This document shows positions 10,184 through 23,419 of a stretch of DNA of 64,000 nt, piece after piece. Made by a program: the position numbers and the translations under genes. The DNA comes from Toxonevra muliebris (lineage: Eukaryota > Arthropoda > Insecta > Diptera > Pallopteridae), in the NCBI GenBank assembly GCA_963691655.1, contig OY829330.1, positions 372,001-436,000 of the forward strand, given 5' to 3'. How positions within the stretch are numbered: the stretch's first letter is position 1; every line of letters begins with the position of its first letter. Below the pieces are notes generated by a model. The model was not told where the DNA came from. It saw only the letters and a list, made by a program, of their open reading frames with translations, and ran no database searches.

Positions 10184-12430
10184 TTGTCAAAAATTTGTAA
10201 AATTTTGTTAAAAAAAGCGCGGCTTGATCACAGTGTTGCCACTCTGTTTTCTGACACTGACTCCATTATTGCCTTTGGTGATTTTAAAATACCACAAGTT
10301 TCATGGAACCTATGTAGTGATTCTCAAACTTTGATACCGTGTTCCACCCGAGAAAATGTTAATGGATTTTTATACCTTATATCCGATCTGACGCTATATC
10401 AAATAAATGATACGCTGAAAAGTATGGCAAAACATTGGACTTAATTTTTGTTGATGATTCCTCAAAACTATCTTTATCTGGAACAGAGCCATACTCCATC
10501 CCTGAGGATAAATACCATCCTTCGATTGAGCTTACTGTCACCTTAAACAATGCCTATCGTGAAAGCAGTTCAAATAAAAATAACGTTTCACCCCCTTACA
10601 AATTCGGTTTCAAAAACACAAACTATCCAAAGTTACAAAAGTTTTTTTCAACCATTCATTGGTGCATGGATTGCAACGATGTTGATAGAAGTACACGGAA
10701 TTTTAATAATAGCCTTTACTAAGGTTTTGAAATGTGTGTTCCAAAATATAAAGTTTCTTTAAGTCCAAATGCTCCAGCTTGGTTCAAAATCAAAGAATCG
10801 TTCTTTTAAACGATTTACACTATCTGGAAACCCAGTGGATTATACCCAATATTCTCTGTTACGCCATAAATATCAGATGCTTTGTAAGAAGTGTTATAAC
10901 GATCATATTTATAAAATTAAACCTTGATGCTAAAAATTTTTAAAATTTTGTAAATTCTAAACGCAAATTTACTGACTTTCCCTCAATGAAATTTAATGAC
11001 TGTGTATCTGATGATGAATCTGTTATTTCAAATTTATTCGCAAATTATTTAAAATCAACATATTAGAATGAGTTTGTTGATAATCACAACCAATATACAT
11101 TTGACATTGCTAAAATTAATACTATTCGTTGCCCTGTTATTCTTCCAACAAAAGTCTTTAATCAGCTAAATTCAATGCCTCCTTACCCAGCGGTATTTTT
11201 CCCAGTGTATGGAAGGAATCATTTATAATTCCTTTGCACAAAAATGGTTCGAAATCAGTAATTGCAAAGTAATTGCGGTATAGCTAAGTTTAGTGAGATA
11301 CCAAAATTATTTGAATCGATTATTACAAAACAATTGAAGCACTCAGTCGAATCGTTGATATCACCTTCTCTACATGGTTTAATTAAAGGCTGGTCTACAG
11401 TTACAAATCTTTCGGAATTCACAATTAAAATAATTATAGAATTTTCTAACAACTTTCAGACACAGATTTTAGTAAAGCTTTCGATAAGGTAAATCATGAT
11501 TTGCTGATTGTAAACTGCTTATGCAATGGATCAGTTCATACTTGAGAGATAGATTTCAGAGGGCGAATTTCAAGAATTCTTTATCAGATTTCAGGGTAGT
11601 CATCTTGGAAACTGTGCATAATTTCACTGACTTGGGTATTGTCAGGGATCCAAAATTGCGTTTTAATTTACATATTAACACGTGCATAAATAAAGCTAAG
11701 GGTATATTTGCTTTTGTTAAAAGATGGGCCAAAGAATTTAATGATCCGTATGTAACAAAAACACTTTTTAAATCTCTGGTAAGTCCAATTTTGGAGTATG
11801 AATCTCCAGTTTGGAGCCCTCAATATAACATCTATAGGGAAAAATTGGAATCTGTTCAAAAACAGTTTCTTTTGTTTGCGTTAAGAAATTTTCTATGGGA
11901 TCCTTCGCAAATGGGAACCTCTCTCCCTACAAACACCGTCTAAAACTGTTCGACTTATCAACTCTAGAAAGGAAAAGAGTAATGTTAAGTGCAATGATCT
12001 TGACCAAACTGCTAAATGGTTATATTCATTGTGAGTTTTTGCTAAAAGAAGTTAATCTCAGCATTCCAAACCGTTGTGCAAGGTATCCAGTCTTCATTAA
12101 ATTGAATGCTTGCCGAACTAATTATGCCGAAAATTTTCGTAGTTTGTGCAATGACTTCAACAACTAGCATGTCTTATTTGACTTATCCGATTCTCAATTG
12201 TACAGTATACCTCCAAACCATTAGAAACACCACTAATATCCTCTAATTAACAGTTTTAAAAAAATGGTGCCAATTTTTTTTTAGGGAACTGTTTTCTAGT
12301 GACAATTGGGGACCGATTAGTCCAGTAATAATGGAAAAGTTTATCCTTATACTATGCATTCTTTATATTGTACATACTGTATACTGTACATAAAAAATTT
12401 TCTTTTGAAGTTATTAAATGGATAACCAGC
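10184..12430 (+). pseudogene. Jockey/CR1-like LINE ORF2 remnant (endonuclease and RT)
   Basis: Pieces appear in the right order for a non-LTR retrotransposon. 10184-10722 encodes the end of the APE-like endonuclease (FGDFKIPQVSW, then LDLIFVDDSS and EDKYHPSIEL). Around 11230-11520 are RT segments (IIPLHKNGSK, IPKLFESIITKQL, DFSKAFDKVNHDLL). 11521-11580 gives WISSYLRDRFQ. 11600-12167 encodes the thumb and C terminus (SPILEYESPVWSPQ, DLSTLERKRV). The RT core that should hold the YADD catalytic motif is missing, so the copy has an internal deletion besides many frameshifts. Sequence after 12170 is probably 3' UTR, and part of it (12228-12320) recurs at 21074-21175. Confidence 0.8.
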
Positions 12431-13729
12431 TGATGATTTTTTAATCTGTAGCTGTTGTTCGAAAACCATTTGGATATTTTACTTCACTTATCCACGAGTC
12501 ACACTATACAGAATAGTCTGAACTGTGTCTGTTTCGGGCACTGACCCGTTCGCTATGCGGATGCCAAATTTTCTATTTTTGAACATAAAAAAATCACATA
12601 AGAAACCTGCAATGCCAACCATAGAGATTTCTTTATAGTTAGCATTTCTGTAATAGGGATGATTGTATTGCATTCGTTTTTTTCCATATGTTGATACATG
12701 AACTTTATAACAAAGAAAATCAAGAATTTAGAGAGAAACGTTTTAATTTTTTACGCATAAACACTCATTTGAATTAAGACCGGTTTTAGGTAGAAAACGG
12801 TTTTAGCGTCTGAGAAACATGTTAATAACTACTTACGCAACAACAACTAATGTATGCGTGCATAGCAGTGTGCGATCAAGTGCGTAATAAAAATGGTCCT
12901 TATTTCTTGTCAGTTAAAAATTAAGAATCTTGATTACCAAAAACGTTTCTTTCGGAAAAGTATCTCACAATCGCGTCATATTTCGATGTATTAGTCGGCT
13001 TAATTTCTTTTTTAACTGTACCCAAGGATAGTTGATTGGGTTTAAGCTAGGGGACTAATTCCACACTCTTTCCTTTTTATTCTTCAATGTTAAAATTTTT
13101 GAAAATGCAAACACTCTCAACATTGGATTCAAATCCGCTTGTGAGTTGATTTCGTCTTTCAATACTTTATATTATTTTAATTCTTATCATAAATATAAAT
13201 ACAAAAATATAGTTAAACAATAAAATTTTTCAAAAAAATATAAAATTATTAAGCTTCCGCTAGCAAAAGAACTTCAGTGGCAAGTTCAGTGGACGTTTTC
13301 AGAAATTTTTACACAAAGCCCAATAATACTTGTATTGCAATTTGAACTTCTACATACGTAAAACTAAATTTGAACTGAATTTATGGGCAACTGCTTTTTT
13401 TTATCCACTACACAGCACTGGTGGTTTTTTGAGCCAACTGACACTTTTCTCAATTATCCTATTTCCGTACTTGAAACATACACCCACATACGAACTTATA
13501 CAAAGAATTCAGGTAGCCTTAACTTCGTAATAAAAAATAGTTTGATTTACGAAGTTTTATAAAGTTAAATATGTATGCACATATTTTATGTAACACTTTA
13601 ATTAAAAACAATATTAGGCAATAACAAAGCTTGCTTTGTTGCTATTTTTGACAATTTAAATTCTTTTTTGCTTACAGTTCAGATGATGTTCCTATTTTTC
13701 TTACACACGGTTGTATATGCTGCACAAAT
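12431..13729. other. Spacer without recognised features
   Basis: AT-rich sequence with no coding similarity, no convincing inverted termini and no RNA gene. Confidence 0.5.
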
Positions 13730-13780
13730 CCCAATAAACATTCACTCTTAATTTCATATTTCTAAGAGTTTGTTATTGTT
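13730..13780 (+). repeat. Orphan terminus of the CCCAAYAARCA family
   Basis: CCCAATAAACATTC followed by TTAATTTCATATTTCTAA closely matches the left end of the element at 18404 (CCCAATAAGCATTC followed by TTGATTTCATATTGCTAA). No matching right end lies close by, so this looks like a solo or deleted end. Confidence 0.5.
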
Positions 13781-14027
13781 TTTATCGTCGCTTATCTTGA
13801 TAATAATGTAACTCGCACGAATAATTTTAAACATAAACTGAAAACATAAAGCAAATAAGATGACAAATTCATATAAAATTTAACACTCAATGATTTTAAT
13901 GATAAATATGCATCTATGCGCTTTATCAGATGAAATGAAAATCATAAGGAAAGGACAAATTTAACACATATCGTTTTTTGACTTTGCTGCAGTAACTAAA
14001 AACAAGCCGTAAATAAAGAGATAACAA

Positions 14028-16617
14028 CCCAACAAACATTTGTAGCAGTTTTAAGTAAGCACGTTTGAAAACAAACTTATTTTCTACAATATTTGTAAGC
14101 ATTTTGTGAAAAAATGTCTGTCCTTATAAAGCCTTACATGTGTTATTGTTTTTCAAGTTCAATTTTTAGAATTTACTCCGTGTCAATAGCGAAAGCTACT
14201 TCGGGCGTCAACAAAAATCACGAAGTTGGTGCCGAACTGAAAGTTGTTGTACAAAACAGAATGCAAAAATGAAATGCGAAAATGCGTAGTCATTCTCTCG
14301 TTTTCTCCTTTGAATCAAAACGGCTTTTTTTTTGATTTCGTGAAAAATTGTAAACTATGAAATCACTGTTGCCATATCAGGGGATTTCCTACTACTAGAT
14401 TTTTGAGTGATTTTTTTTATTACTGCGACAAGGAATTTTTCAGTTTGAGTAAGGAAATTTGCAAATTAAGCTACTTTTAGTTGAACAACTATTGTAGCAA
14501 TTTTTCCCCCCAATTCCTTTTTTAAAATTACTTTCGGTTTTACATTAAACGTGTGTTTACACTTTCAGAAAATTCTTGATATCGATAGTTAATTGAAAAG
14601 AAAACATTTATAAAATCATAATCATAGAATATGCCGAAAAATGTTTAAGTGAATTGTGAATGCGCCCTTACAATTTTGGTCTATGACTTACTGAAAATCT
14701 CAGAGTTGTGTAATAAACAATGCAAAACTTGAATATTACAAACATTTTTAATATATAAAATCCATAAATAATTTAATATTAAACCTAGATCAAAATGAAC
14801 GTTAGTGACTTTACGAAATGATCAAACGTTTGTTAATTCTCCCAAATAATTAGTTTAAAATATTTGTATGATAAATATCTACATGTATATAAGTGTGAAA
14901 ATAATGCACGCAAGAAAAAAAACTTGTCTTTAATAACTTTTTCAGAATTGGGGAAAAATCCTTTGAGATATCTAGCAGCACTGTTGAAGTGTTCTTGCGT
15001 CGCATCTTTTGTGGTTATTTCAGTAGCCATTGAAAATTTCATCTGTTTTATCGGGGACGCACGCGTAATTTTATCATCAAAAGTTAAGTGCAAACAATTT
15101 TAATATTAAAAAATTATATTAACTATAAAAATATATTATAATAATATTTATATTATAAATAACTAAAATAAGTGTTAAATTTATAAATAAAAGTACTATT
15201 TTAGTTTTATATTTATATTTTGTACTCAATAAAAAAAAGTGAAAATGGTGCCAAAAAGACCGAAAGGGAAGTAGGGAAATAGTGAACTTATTTTCAAATC
15301 CTGCTCAGCATCATCAACCAAGCGATAATGCAAATATTGTGCAGCATAAGCAAGTTGATGATGCTATGTAGGATTTGGAAGACTTAAGTTACAATTTAGA
15401 ACCATCAGACTCTCCACAAAAATCTGAGAACTCTGTTTCCTCAGAATCAAAACTTGAGGAAAGAGGTCGGTGAGTTGCGCAAGCGAGCAACGAAGCAATC
15501 AAATAAAATTTAGATTTTGCCAAAAACTGCATACAACGACCGTGCCCAATTTTTAGATTTCGAAGCAAAGCTGCAAGCTGATGACACTTTAGTTCAGCAA
15601 ATCGTAAGCTCATTTTTTTTTAAATTGGTAAATTCTATAACGTTATATAAATATCATATATTTACCACCGTACCTATTATATATCTTTCGCAGAAATCCG
15701 AGTTTAGGTCCGCATCCGCTGCTATAGGCACGAAATTCGTGAGGATGTGCTGGAAGAAAATTATGACAGATAGCTTAGCAGAAAAATTTTCATGGCGAGG
15801 CACTGCTGAAAAAAAAAATGTGCACGCAGCTTAACAACATCACTGGCAATTAGGCGTAAGTTTGTTTTTTTTTTTATTGACTCTTAAACAAGCTAATTCT
15901 TTTATTTTATACACACAGACATATTCGTAATGGACGAAGGGGGCCGGGAAGAAGATTTTGTTTCCGCCTCCAAATCTTTTTTTCAATAAGCCAAAAATCG
16001 GCAGAAGCAGCGCAGTGCAAAAATGTAAATTTTGTTATGTAAATTATTTATTTTATTAGTTTTAAAATCTTATTTTTTAGTTTTATGTTCGTAAAATGAA
16101 ATACGTAGAAATGTTAATCTTTATTTACATATGTGTTTTTTGAATTTGATTTTTTAACTTTTTTGGATTTTTTTGTTCCTGAATATAATTTTTTATGTTC
16201 TGTATATATATTACTGAAGTACAAACATATAGTTTTTAAGAAATTTTATGAAAATAAATGAAATACATATATAAATTTAAGAAAAATGCTTACAATTTAT
16301 TTAATTTATGCTTATTAAAATAAGTGTTATAGTAGGTTGTTTTTAAGCTTAGAAAACATTTACAAATAAGCATGAAAGTAATAAAAGGAAATACTTACTA
16401 AACGCTTAAAAATACGTTTAAAATATATTGTTCAATAAGTGTTACAATACGTTGTTTTGTAAGCAAAAAACGCAAGCTTAACGTAAGGAGGCCGTTTTGC
16501 TTAATAAACAATGTAATTCACTCGAATTCCGAATCTTTCGCAAGCTTTTTTTCAAATGAAACGCTTACTAGTGTAAGCTTACAAACAACTTATTTGTAAG
16601 CCTTTTTGCTTGTTGGG
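14028..16617 (+). mobile_element. Unclassified inverted-repeat element carrying a DUF4806-like gene remnant
   Basis: The left end is CCCAACAAACATTTG and the right end, read inverted, is CCCAACAAGCAAAAAGGC. Subterminal regions at both ends are rich in GTAAGC/GCTTAC motifs (for example near 14055, 14095, 16460, 16563 and 16575), the kind of repeated transposase-binding site seen in several cut-and-paste superfamilies. No clean target duplication was found. The only coding remnant inside is the DUF4806-like pseudogene at 15290-15860, and no transposase was recognised. The superfamily is undetermined. Confidence 0.5.
15290..15860 (+). pseudogene. DUF4806-domain protein remnant with one intron
   Basis: The first part (15290-15475) encodes a polar, acidic linker with stops. 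15517-15603 encodes YNDRAQFLDFEAKLQADD and more. A splice donor ATC|GTAAGC follows at 15604, and an acceptor TTTCGCAG at 15686-15693 gives a 90-bp intron that joins in frame. The next exon encodes ASAAIGTKFVRMCWKKIMTD and then AEKFSWRG. The helical pattern, the iGxxxxxxvrxxxxxlmtdxLAxxxSWxG core and the position of the intron agree with the DUF4806 domain, which is widespread in insect uncharacterised proteins. A frameshift follows the core. The function of DUF4806 is not known to me. Confidence 0.55.
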
Positions 16618-18403
16618 AAAGCGTAATAGAGATGGCTTGCATCAGCGTTGATTGGGATGTATGTGTGTGCATATGTTTGTAACTTCTGTGCTTTTGGAAG
16701 TAGGAAGGGAGGTTGAAATATGCACGCTGGGGCTTAAATTGCGTGTTGTTGTTTGGTAGAAGGTGGTTCGTGGTGGTTTGGTTGCTGTAATTTTAATTCG
16801 TATGCAAAACGCTTTTAAACTGGCATTTTGCAAGGTGCTGAGTATTGTATAGAAATTATCCACACATCTTTCAATTTATTTAACAGTACATTTTGATGAA
16901 TTGTCAAAACAAATGTGGTGCATGTAAATTTCTTTAAAGATTCTGAACAAAAGAAATCATTTGTTTTATTCTACAAAAAAAATCATAATAATAAATATAA
17001 TAATTGGCAACTCTATGTTGTTGTGCAAGGAGGATTGCTACGTTTTCTATATCTAACGGTGCATAATGCATACATGTATATACACACAAATATTCGTATG
17101 TATGTATTTTGTGCCTCTTGGATTACTTTTTTTTATATTTCTAACTAATATAACGTGTAAATATATTTTGAATGGGAAAATTTCGACATATTTTTTACCT
17201 GTATAACACGTCAATAAACTTGATGTTTCAGCTTTCTTTCTGTTTATAAAATCATTATTCATTCATTTTGTTTTTTTAATGGTTTTGCACGACTATAGCA
17301 GGAGTATTTTAGTTACTTTTCAAATTATTTCCTTTTAACTTTTTACAGTTATCAAATTTTTTTGCGAACTTACTTAATTTACTTATTTTTTGCTTAACTT
17401 TTATTTCGTTTTTAATGAAAGTATCCTAGCACAATATTTGCATATTTTCTATTTGTGTGTATATACAATAAAAAAATAAAACTATTTACTATACAAATTT
17501 ATTTTAATTTTTATAACGAATTTCCTCAATTCAATGGCGCTTAATTCGAACTTAACAAAAATATATATAAATATATATATGTTGCATATATTTTTTGTTT
17601 TCGTAACTTAACTCTTGCCGTTACATGGTCCGGCCGCACACAAAATGTTCCAAAATTCAACTGAATTGAGAAATGCGCTTAAGTCCAATATAATCAAGTA
17701 GAAAATAATAACAACTACAAGCACAAGAGCAACCACACATACAAAAAATAGCAGAAAACCAGCAACAAGGAAGCAAATGAGCGCCTTTTACGTTACTATT
17801 TACTCTCTTTACACACACACACTCTCCTCATTCGTTAACTTTTTAAAGAGAATACTAGTATTATTATTACTGCGCTCAAAAATGAGAAAAATGTAAGTAA
17901 AACAGAAAGGGAAGGCTGATGCGAAGAAACAACCCCTCATAAAATCAGGCACATGCACACATGCAAATCGAGCACAAACACTTTTATAGAATTATAATCC
18001 CAGTACTGTCTAAGGAGTCAATTTTTTGATAGATAAACTGCTGACTGGTTCGAAAAATTAATGTTGTGGGATTCAGTTGGGTTGACTGCCTCAAAAATAG
18101 TGCTATACTTGCCATTCTCCCAACTGACTCGAATACATAAATTTTTGTATGCACCTATGCTAATAACAGAAAAAAACCGTGTTTTGCATATACATATAAT
18201 GTAGCTGCTTAGCATAAATATTACTTTGCTGGGATGTACTCATAAACAGAATAATTATGCTTTGGTAGCGTATAACAGCAAACAGCTTAAATATTATAAT
18301 AAACACCCAGCACCAGCTAGTACCACTACTACCACTGTGCGAGTTAAAACAACCACAAACATTACTATTGCCTTCACCACCCTTTTTAACACTAAACATA
18401 ATT
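16618..18403. other. Spacer without recognised features
   Basis: AT-rich sequence with small AT and AC microsatellites near 17560-17590 and 17810-17822. No gene or element termini were recognised. Confidence 0.5.
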
Positions 18404-19408
18404 ACCCAATAAGCATTCAAACTTGATTTCATATTGCTAACAACTTGATATTAGCTATACGTCTTTTGTCGCGACAAAAAAAACTTGCATTTCCGTTTGA
18501 GCATTTTGGGAGCAAAGATTGGCAACACTGTCGTACAACTGTTAAATAAATTGTAGGGTATGGAAATATAAACAACAAATATTATAAAAGAAGCACGTAT
18601 ACAAAAATAAAAACCTTTTCTTTAGCTACTGTTTATTTTTCATAGTTATGAAGTTAATATTTAATTTGTTTAAGTGATACATATTTAATAAGCTTAATGA
18701 GACATCGCAGCCAAGTACTTCTTCTTTTATGACACAACAGCCCATGGAGGACCTATACCGAGGTTTTCATATTCACTCATGTTGTGAAAAGGAACCTAAA
18801 GTTTTTTTTTTTTAATTATAATAATGTTATATTCATTCGTTCATTCATTATTTATTTTTTTCATTTACTATAATCGTTTTATTATGTTTTCCTTGATCTT
18901 CTATTGAGTTGTCCTTTAGGCAAAGTTTCTCTAGTCTAGGCTCGAACTTGTGACTGTCGAACAACGCGCATGCAAACTGAGCCACATAAGCAAACTTACT
19001 TTCAATAAATTTTGTTTCTTTTATTTTTGCAATGTTTCCAACACTAGTTGCTATTTTTTAACTCTTTGAGGCACACGATTTTAAAGAAAATAAAAATCCT
19101 AGTTGCACAGAATTTTATTGGTTTAAAGCATTGCCAACTGAATGAGAAACTTTAAATGAAATATTAAGCTGTATAACTATAAGTAACTCCAACTTTTCGA
19201 GGTGGGCTAAAATATATCCCACCATGCATAAAGATCTAAGCAAAGGTTGTGACTCTAAAGAGTTAGTTAGTTAGTTAAAGAAAACCACAATCGGCTTGCT
19301 AGAGTACCTAAGTAATTGGAAGAAAACTTGATGGCAATTCCTATACTTAGTTTTAGATGTAAACAACGATGACGAATTATCCAAAGGCTTGCCTCAGTGT
19401 TTATTGGG
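18404..19408 (+). mobile_element. Nonautonomous element of the CCCAAYAARCA family
   Basis: The left end CCCAATAAGCATTCA and the inverted right end CCCAATAAACACTGA enclose 1,005 bp without coding capacity. The same ends occur at 13730 and, more diverged, at 14028 and 16617. A tRNA-like motif pair lies inside at 18925-18992. The target duplication is not clear. Confidence 0.5.
18925..18992 (-). repeat. Possible tRNA-derived SINE head
   Basis: On the minus strand TGGCTCAGTTTG fits a pol III A box and AGTTCGAGCCT fits a B box, about 25 bp apart. The cloverleaf is imperfect and no gene for a functional tRNA is claimed. Confidence 0.4.
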
Positions 19409-19584
19409 TAGTAGGAATAAAATAACAACCTACCCTCTTTTGGGCTTAGTTGATTTGTATTACGTTAAGTTTCATTTTCGTTATGTATGTTTCACTATTT
19501 TTTCTATCTTCTGCCATCGTTGCCAGCTCAAAATAATTCAGAATATCAAACATCTTTGAAATAATTTTTGTAATGCAACTCTTA

Positions 19585-20150
19585 GAGCCGGTTTCACCAA
19601 CTGCACTTAAGTTAGCCTAAAAAAAAAAATAGTGGTATTCATGAAGTAGGGCAACTGGTCTGGCAGATGAGCTGAATGGCAGAATAGCATAACAATTAGT
19701 GAATACACTTTTGAACAATATGGCATCTTTGCTAAAGAGCTACCGAAACAGCTGATTTTGAGTTACTTTAAACGAAAAAGAATAATCAAATAAGTTGCTC
19801 CTCAGTTCATTTCATTATAATTTTTCATTTTTGGCCCCATTTTTTAATAATAATTTATAAAAGTTTTTCACGCCCTACTTTGTGAATACCACTTATAACT
19901 GTGTGTTGTACCATCTTTTTTTTAGTTTCTGATTCTATTTATTAAGTTAGAAATCAACGAAATTCTTCCAAATCTTCCCATTTTATTTGAAGAAAGTACA
20001 AAGAAAAGTGTTCACTATCAGCTATTTATCTCCTGTTCAGCAGCTTCAACCGGTAGATCAATCTTAATCAGACATTGAGAAAGTGAGTTTTTTACTAATC
20101 GTCGGTTAAAGTTCTGATTGGTGCTTAACCAAACATTGAGAAAACGGCCT
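19585..20150. mobile_element. Harbinger-type MITE, interrupted
   Basis: The left end GAGCCGGTTTCACCAA and the inverted right end GGCCGTTTTCTCAATG are related, and TTA lies directly outside each end. A 3-bp TWA duplication and GGCCG-like ends are typical of PIF/Harbinger MITEs. A second MITE (19631-19893) sits inside, so this one is older. Confidence 0.55.
19631..19893. mobile_element. Small MITE nested in the Harbinger-type MITE
   Basis: The left end AGTGGTATTCATGAAGTAGG and the inverted right end AGTGGTATTCACAAAGTAGG differ at 2 of 20 positions. The element is 263 bp and has no coding capacity. The target duplication is obscured by the A-rich flank. Confidence 0.7.
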
Positions 20151-22047
20151 TAAGTCGACGTAAATTCGTCGGCGTAAAAACGTCAACAGGTGCAATTCTG
20201 TTTCATCTCATAGGGCTATGAGCGTTTTAAATGTGACAGCATTATTACGTAGCGTAAATTCGTCAATACGCTACAATTATGAAGAAAGCTTTAAGCTTTA
20301 GATGCATTTTGTGCCTCAATTTATTGCAAAATTCTAATGACAATGGAAAATGAATAGAGAGGTAGAAAAAATGGGCAGTTAGAAAAAGACAGGCGAGTTT
20401 CTATTCCTTTCTTACTACTTATTTTTTCTATATTCTATTTCAGATAGGCGTTCATACTTGCGTCCCTGTGAACTGCCACTAATTTTTTTTTCGTTTAATT
20501 CTTCTTGCATACATAAGTCCTTTAAGCTTCTTTTTCTTTGGTGATCAACTATATTGTCTTGTTTCTCGAAAAATAGCAAGTTTAAGTGAGACTGTATTTT
20601 GATGGATATGGGTATGAGCAATACATATTCTTTGCACCCAACACTATTTGTCGTCACACAAGAGGACACTAGATTGATTTTGAATAAGATATCTTGCGAG
20701 CAGAGTTTATCACTAGGTACCAATTTTCAATTTTGGCTCGAAAATTTTACGAAGGGCTAGTATTTAAGGTTTTATGAATTATACTATATAAGGGGAAATG
20801 TTGGCGAGATCAAACGTCCTGAACGTAATAATTCGGGATAGCTTACCTGTTGTATATTTACCAAATCCTATGTAGTAAACTCTATCCTTCGTCCACACAA
20901 ATCTGTTAATGATATTTAATAATAACTTTCATAATTTTAGCAATTTTTATTTAAATTTAAGTCAACTAACTAACAGGATTTATATAGTTTTTATCTCTTA
21001 TATAATAACATTTAATTAATTAACATTAATTCTTTCGATTTTTAAATATTTTAACCAGTTAACATTAATTAAAACACCACAAATTTCCTCTAATTTTGTT
21101 TGTAAATGAAGTGAATTTTAAAAAGATGTTGCCAAACTTTTTTTCCGAAACTCTTTTCTAGTGACAATTGTGTCCCATGTTAAGATTTCAGTCTAATCAG
21201 ACTTGGTCTTCAGCTAGACGTTTTCGGAAACAAAAGAGGATCGAACAGCAATTTTTATCATGAGATATAGGAATGACTTTTTATGTACCGTTGTGCGTAA
21301 AGTTCACAGTAAAACAGGTACAAAAGACAAAATTAAATAGCTACCAAAAAATTACATACAATGCTTTATTCCCAAAATTTTAGAAGTTCGAAATTTATTT
21401 GATATTTTCTTTGGGGTTATTTCATAATGAAATCAAAATAAAATAAGTCCCAACTCATTTTTAATTGCGGTTTATCTAATTATTGATACAGCTCGCGGTA
21501 TTTTTTTATCTTATGCTATTTTAACCAAAAAAGCATGTTTCAATTTAAAAAAGCTATTGCAGCCAGTGTTGTGGCCATAAAAAAACTGTTCTGCCAAAAA
21601 AAAAAAACTTATTTCATTTATTCGTATCGAAATAAAAGTTCAGTATGAATAAAACAAGAGACTATTTACATATAAAATAATAATAACAATACAGCATATT
21701 TTCGGGGTTCAATTCACACACTTCACCTGGCGGTACGAAACTTTATTTTGACAGCTACTATATTTACAAACAAATTAATAAAAATACGGCATACTTTTAT
21801 TGTTCTATGTTTAATAATACAGAATACAGCGCGCTCGCGATAATGTGAACTAATTACCTCAAGGTTGTTGACGTTGTCGAATATATTCACGCTTGCCAAG
21901 GTCAAAATATAAGGCATCCTAATAACCATAATAAATATAAGGATCCTAATAACCATAAATTAAGCCTATTTATACACCATAAAATTAAAACGTAGTCAAA
22001 ACAATGTCTCTCAATTAAAATTTTATAGAAATTCATTTTAATTTACA
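20151..22047. other. Spacer with two small dispersed repeats
   Basis: No gene was recognised. 21074-21175 resembles 12228-12320, which lies in the putative 3' UTR of the LINE there, so it may be a truncated LINE tail. 21692-21795 resembles 26089-26195 (shared TTTCGGGGT and GTACGAAA landmarks). Confidence 0.5.
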
Positions 22048-22055
22048 TTACATAC

Positions 22056-22613
22056 TAGTGTCCGACCGAATATTCGGTTTCGGTTATTCGGCCTAAAAAT
22101 GCATCTTCGGCTACGGCTTCGGCAAAAAACTAAATAGATAAAAATTCAAACTTTTAATGACTTAACTAAAAGAAGATACGAATAAAACTTTCTGAAAAAT
22201 TTAATTTTCAATATTTCTATTTAATTCTGGTTCCGACTATAGGCACAGGTCTATCGATTAATACGTTGATTCAATCTTTGATTTTTTTTAAACAGGTGTC
22301 ATTGAACGACAGTCGTTCTACAATCGATAGTCGATGTAACTGTATATTTTGACGTAAACTAATTTTTAAATGGTTCTTGAAATAAATAATATTTGTCAGC
22401 TCCTCCGACAGTGAACAGTTTAGTGATACTGGTCAGCTTTTTATTTGGGGTATATATTATTTAGATTTTTCTGTATATGTTTGCAAATACATAGGAAGAA
22501 AAATTTCAGATTTTTATTTTTTTGTATTTTAAAAATCCTTCGGCTTCGGCCGAAGGTTAAATGAATGGCCGAAGTTTGGCTACGGCCGAAAAATCACCTT
22601 CTGTCGGACACAA
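22056..22613. mobile_element. hAT-type MITE with TTCGG repeats
   Basis: The ends TAGTGTCCGACCGAA and, inverted, TTGTGTCCGACAGAA are flanked by TTACATAC (22048-22055) and TTATATAC (22614-22621), an 8-bp duplication with one mismatch. Subterminal regions repeat TTCGG/CCGAA motifs. The element is 558 bp with no transposase. Its internal sequence recurs in part at 28380-28600. Confidence 0.75.
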
Positions 22614-22854
22614 TTATATACATATATACATACCTATATACATACTATACATTAATAAATATCCAATTTGCAAACAAAAATCGTTAAAAGAGAACAATTT
22701 TAATTCAGGTTTAAAATGGAGGTACTCGTACATTTGAATATTAGTATTATGTATTGAAAAAATGTGTGATATTTTTCTGTTGGTTCTATTATATAGTTTG
22801 TACAACAATAATACGCAAAGATATGCAATGTGTATACAGAACATGCCAATATAA

Positions 22855-23060
22855 CGCTGCCTTACTTTGCTATGGCCCTAACACGCATTTTTCAAATTTT
22901 ACAGGAGAAACAAAAAAACATTTTGTTATTTAGAGTACTGCTCGACACATTTTAATTTAAACTAAAAGAAAAGATCGTAACAGCGCACGCTTTATCATAA
23001 TCCATCAAAACCTCGATATTGAAAAATTCGATATTAGGGCCTTAGCAAATTAAAGCAGCG
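22855..23060. mobile_element. MITE, copy 1 of a pair
   Basis: The ends CGCTGCCTTACTTTGCTA and, inverted, CGCTGCTTTAATTTGCTA, both followed by GGCCCTAA, are flanked by ATAA on each side. It is 206 bp and noncoding. A second copy in the same orientation lies 360 bp downstream. Confidence 0.7.
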
Positions 23061-23419
23061 ATAAACACATTGAATTACTTACTGTTCACATTATAAAGGG
23101 TCTATCCTTGTTCTTGTTCACGTTTTAGAGTAGTCAATGTAAAATAAAAAATGTTCGCATTAAGCGGGGTCATGTTATTCATTGTCCACGTTATCACGAG
23201 CGCACTGCACTACTTTATTTATATACTTGCTGGGCTTCGCCCAGCTTCGTTATCCAGACCTGGCAAAGTAGGGGTAATACAAAAATTACAACAGCTAAAA
23301 CTTTTGCAAGAGATATATCTATATGAGCAAGCCAGTCTCCGATCAAAATCGAATCATTACACTAATCATATTCTTTACAACTAAATTTTAATTGCTTGCC
23401 TTACTATGGTTCCCCATAT

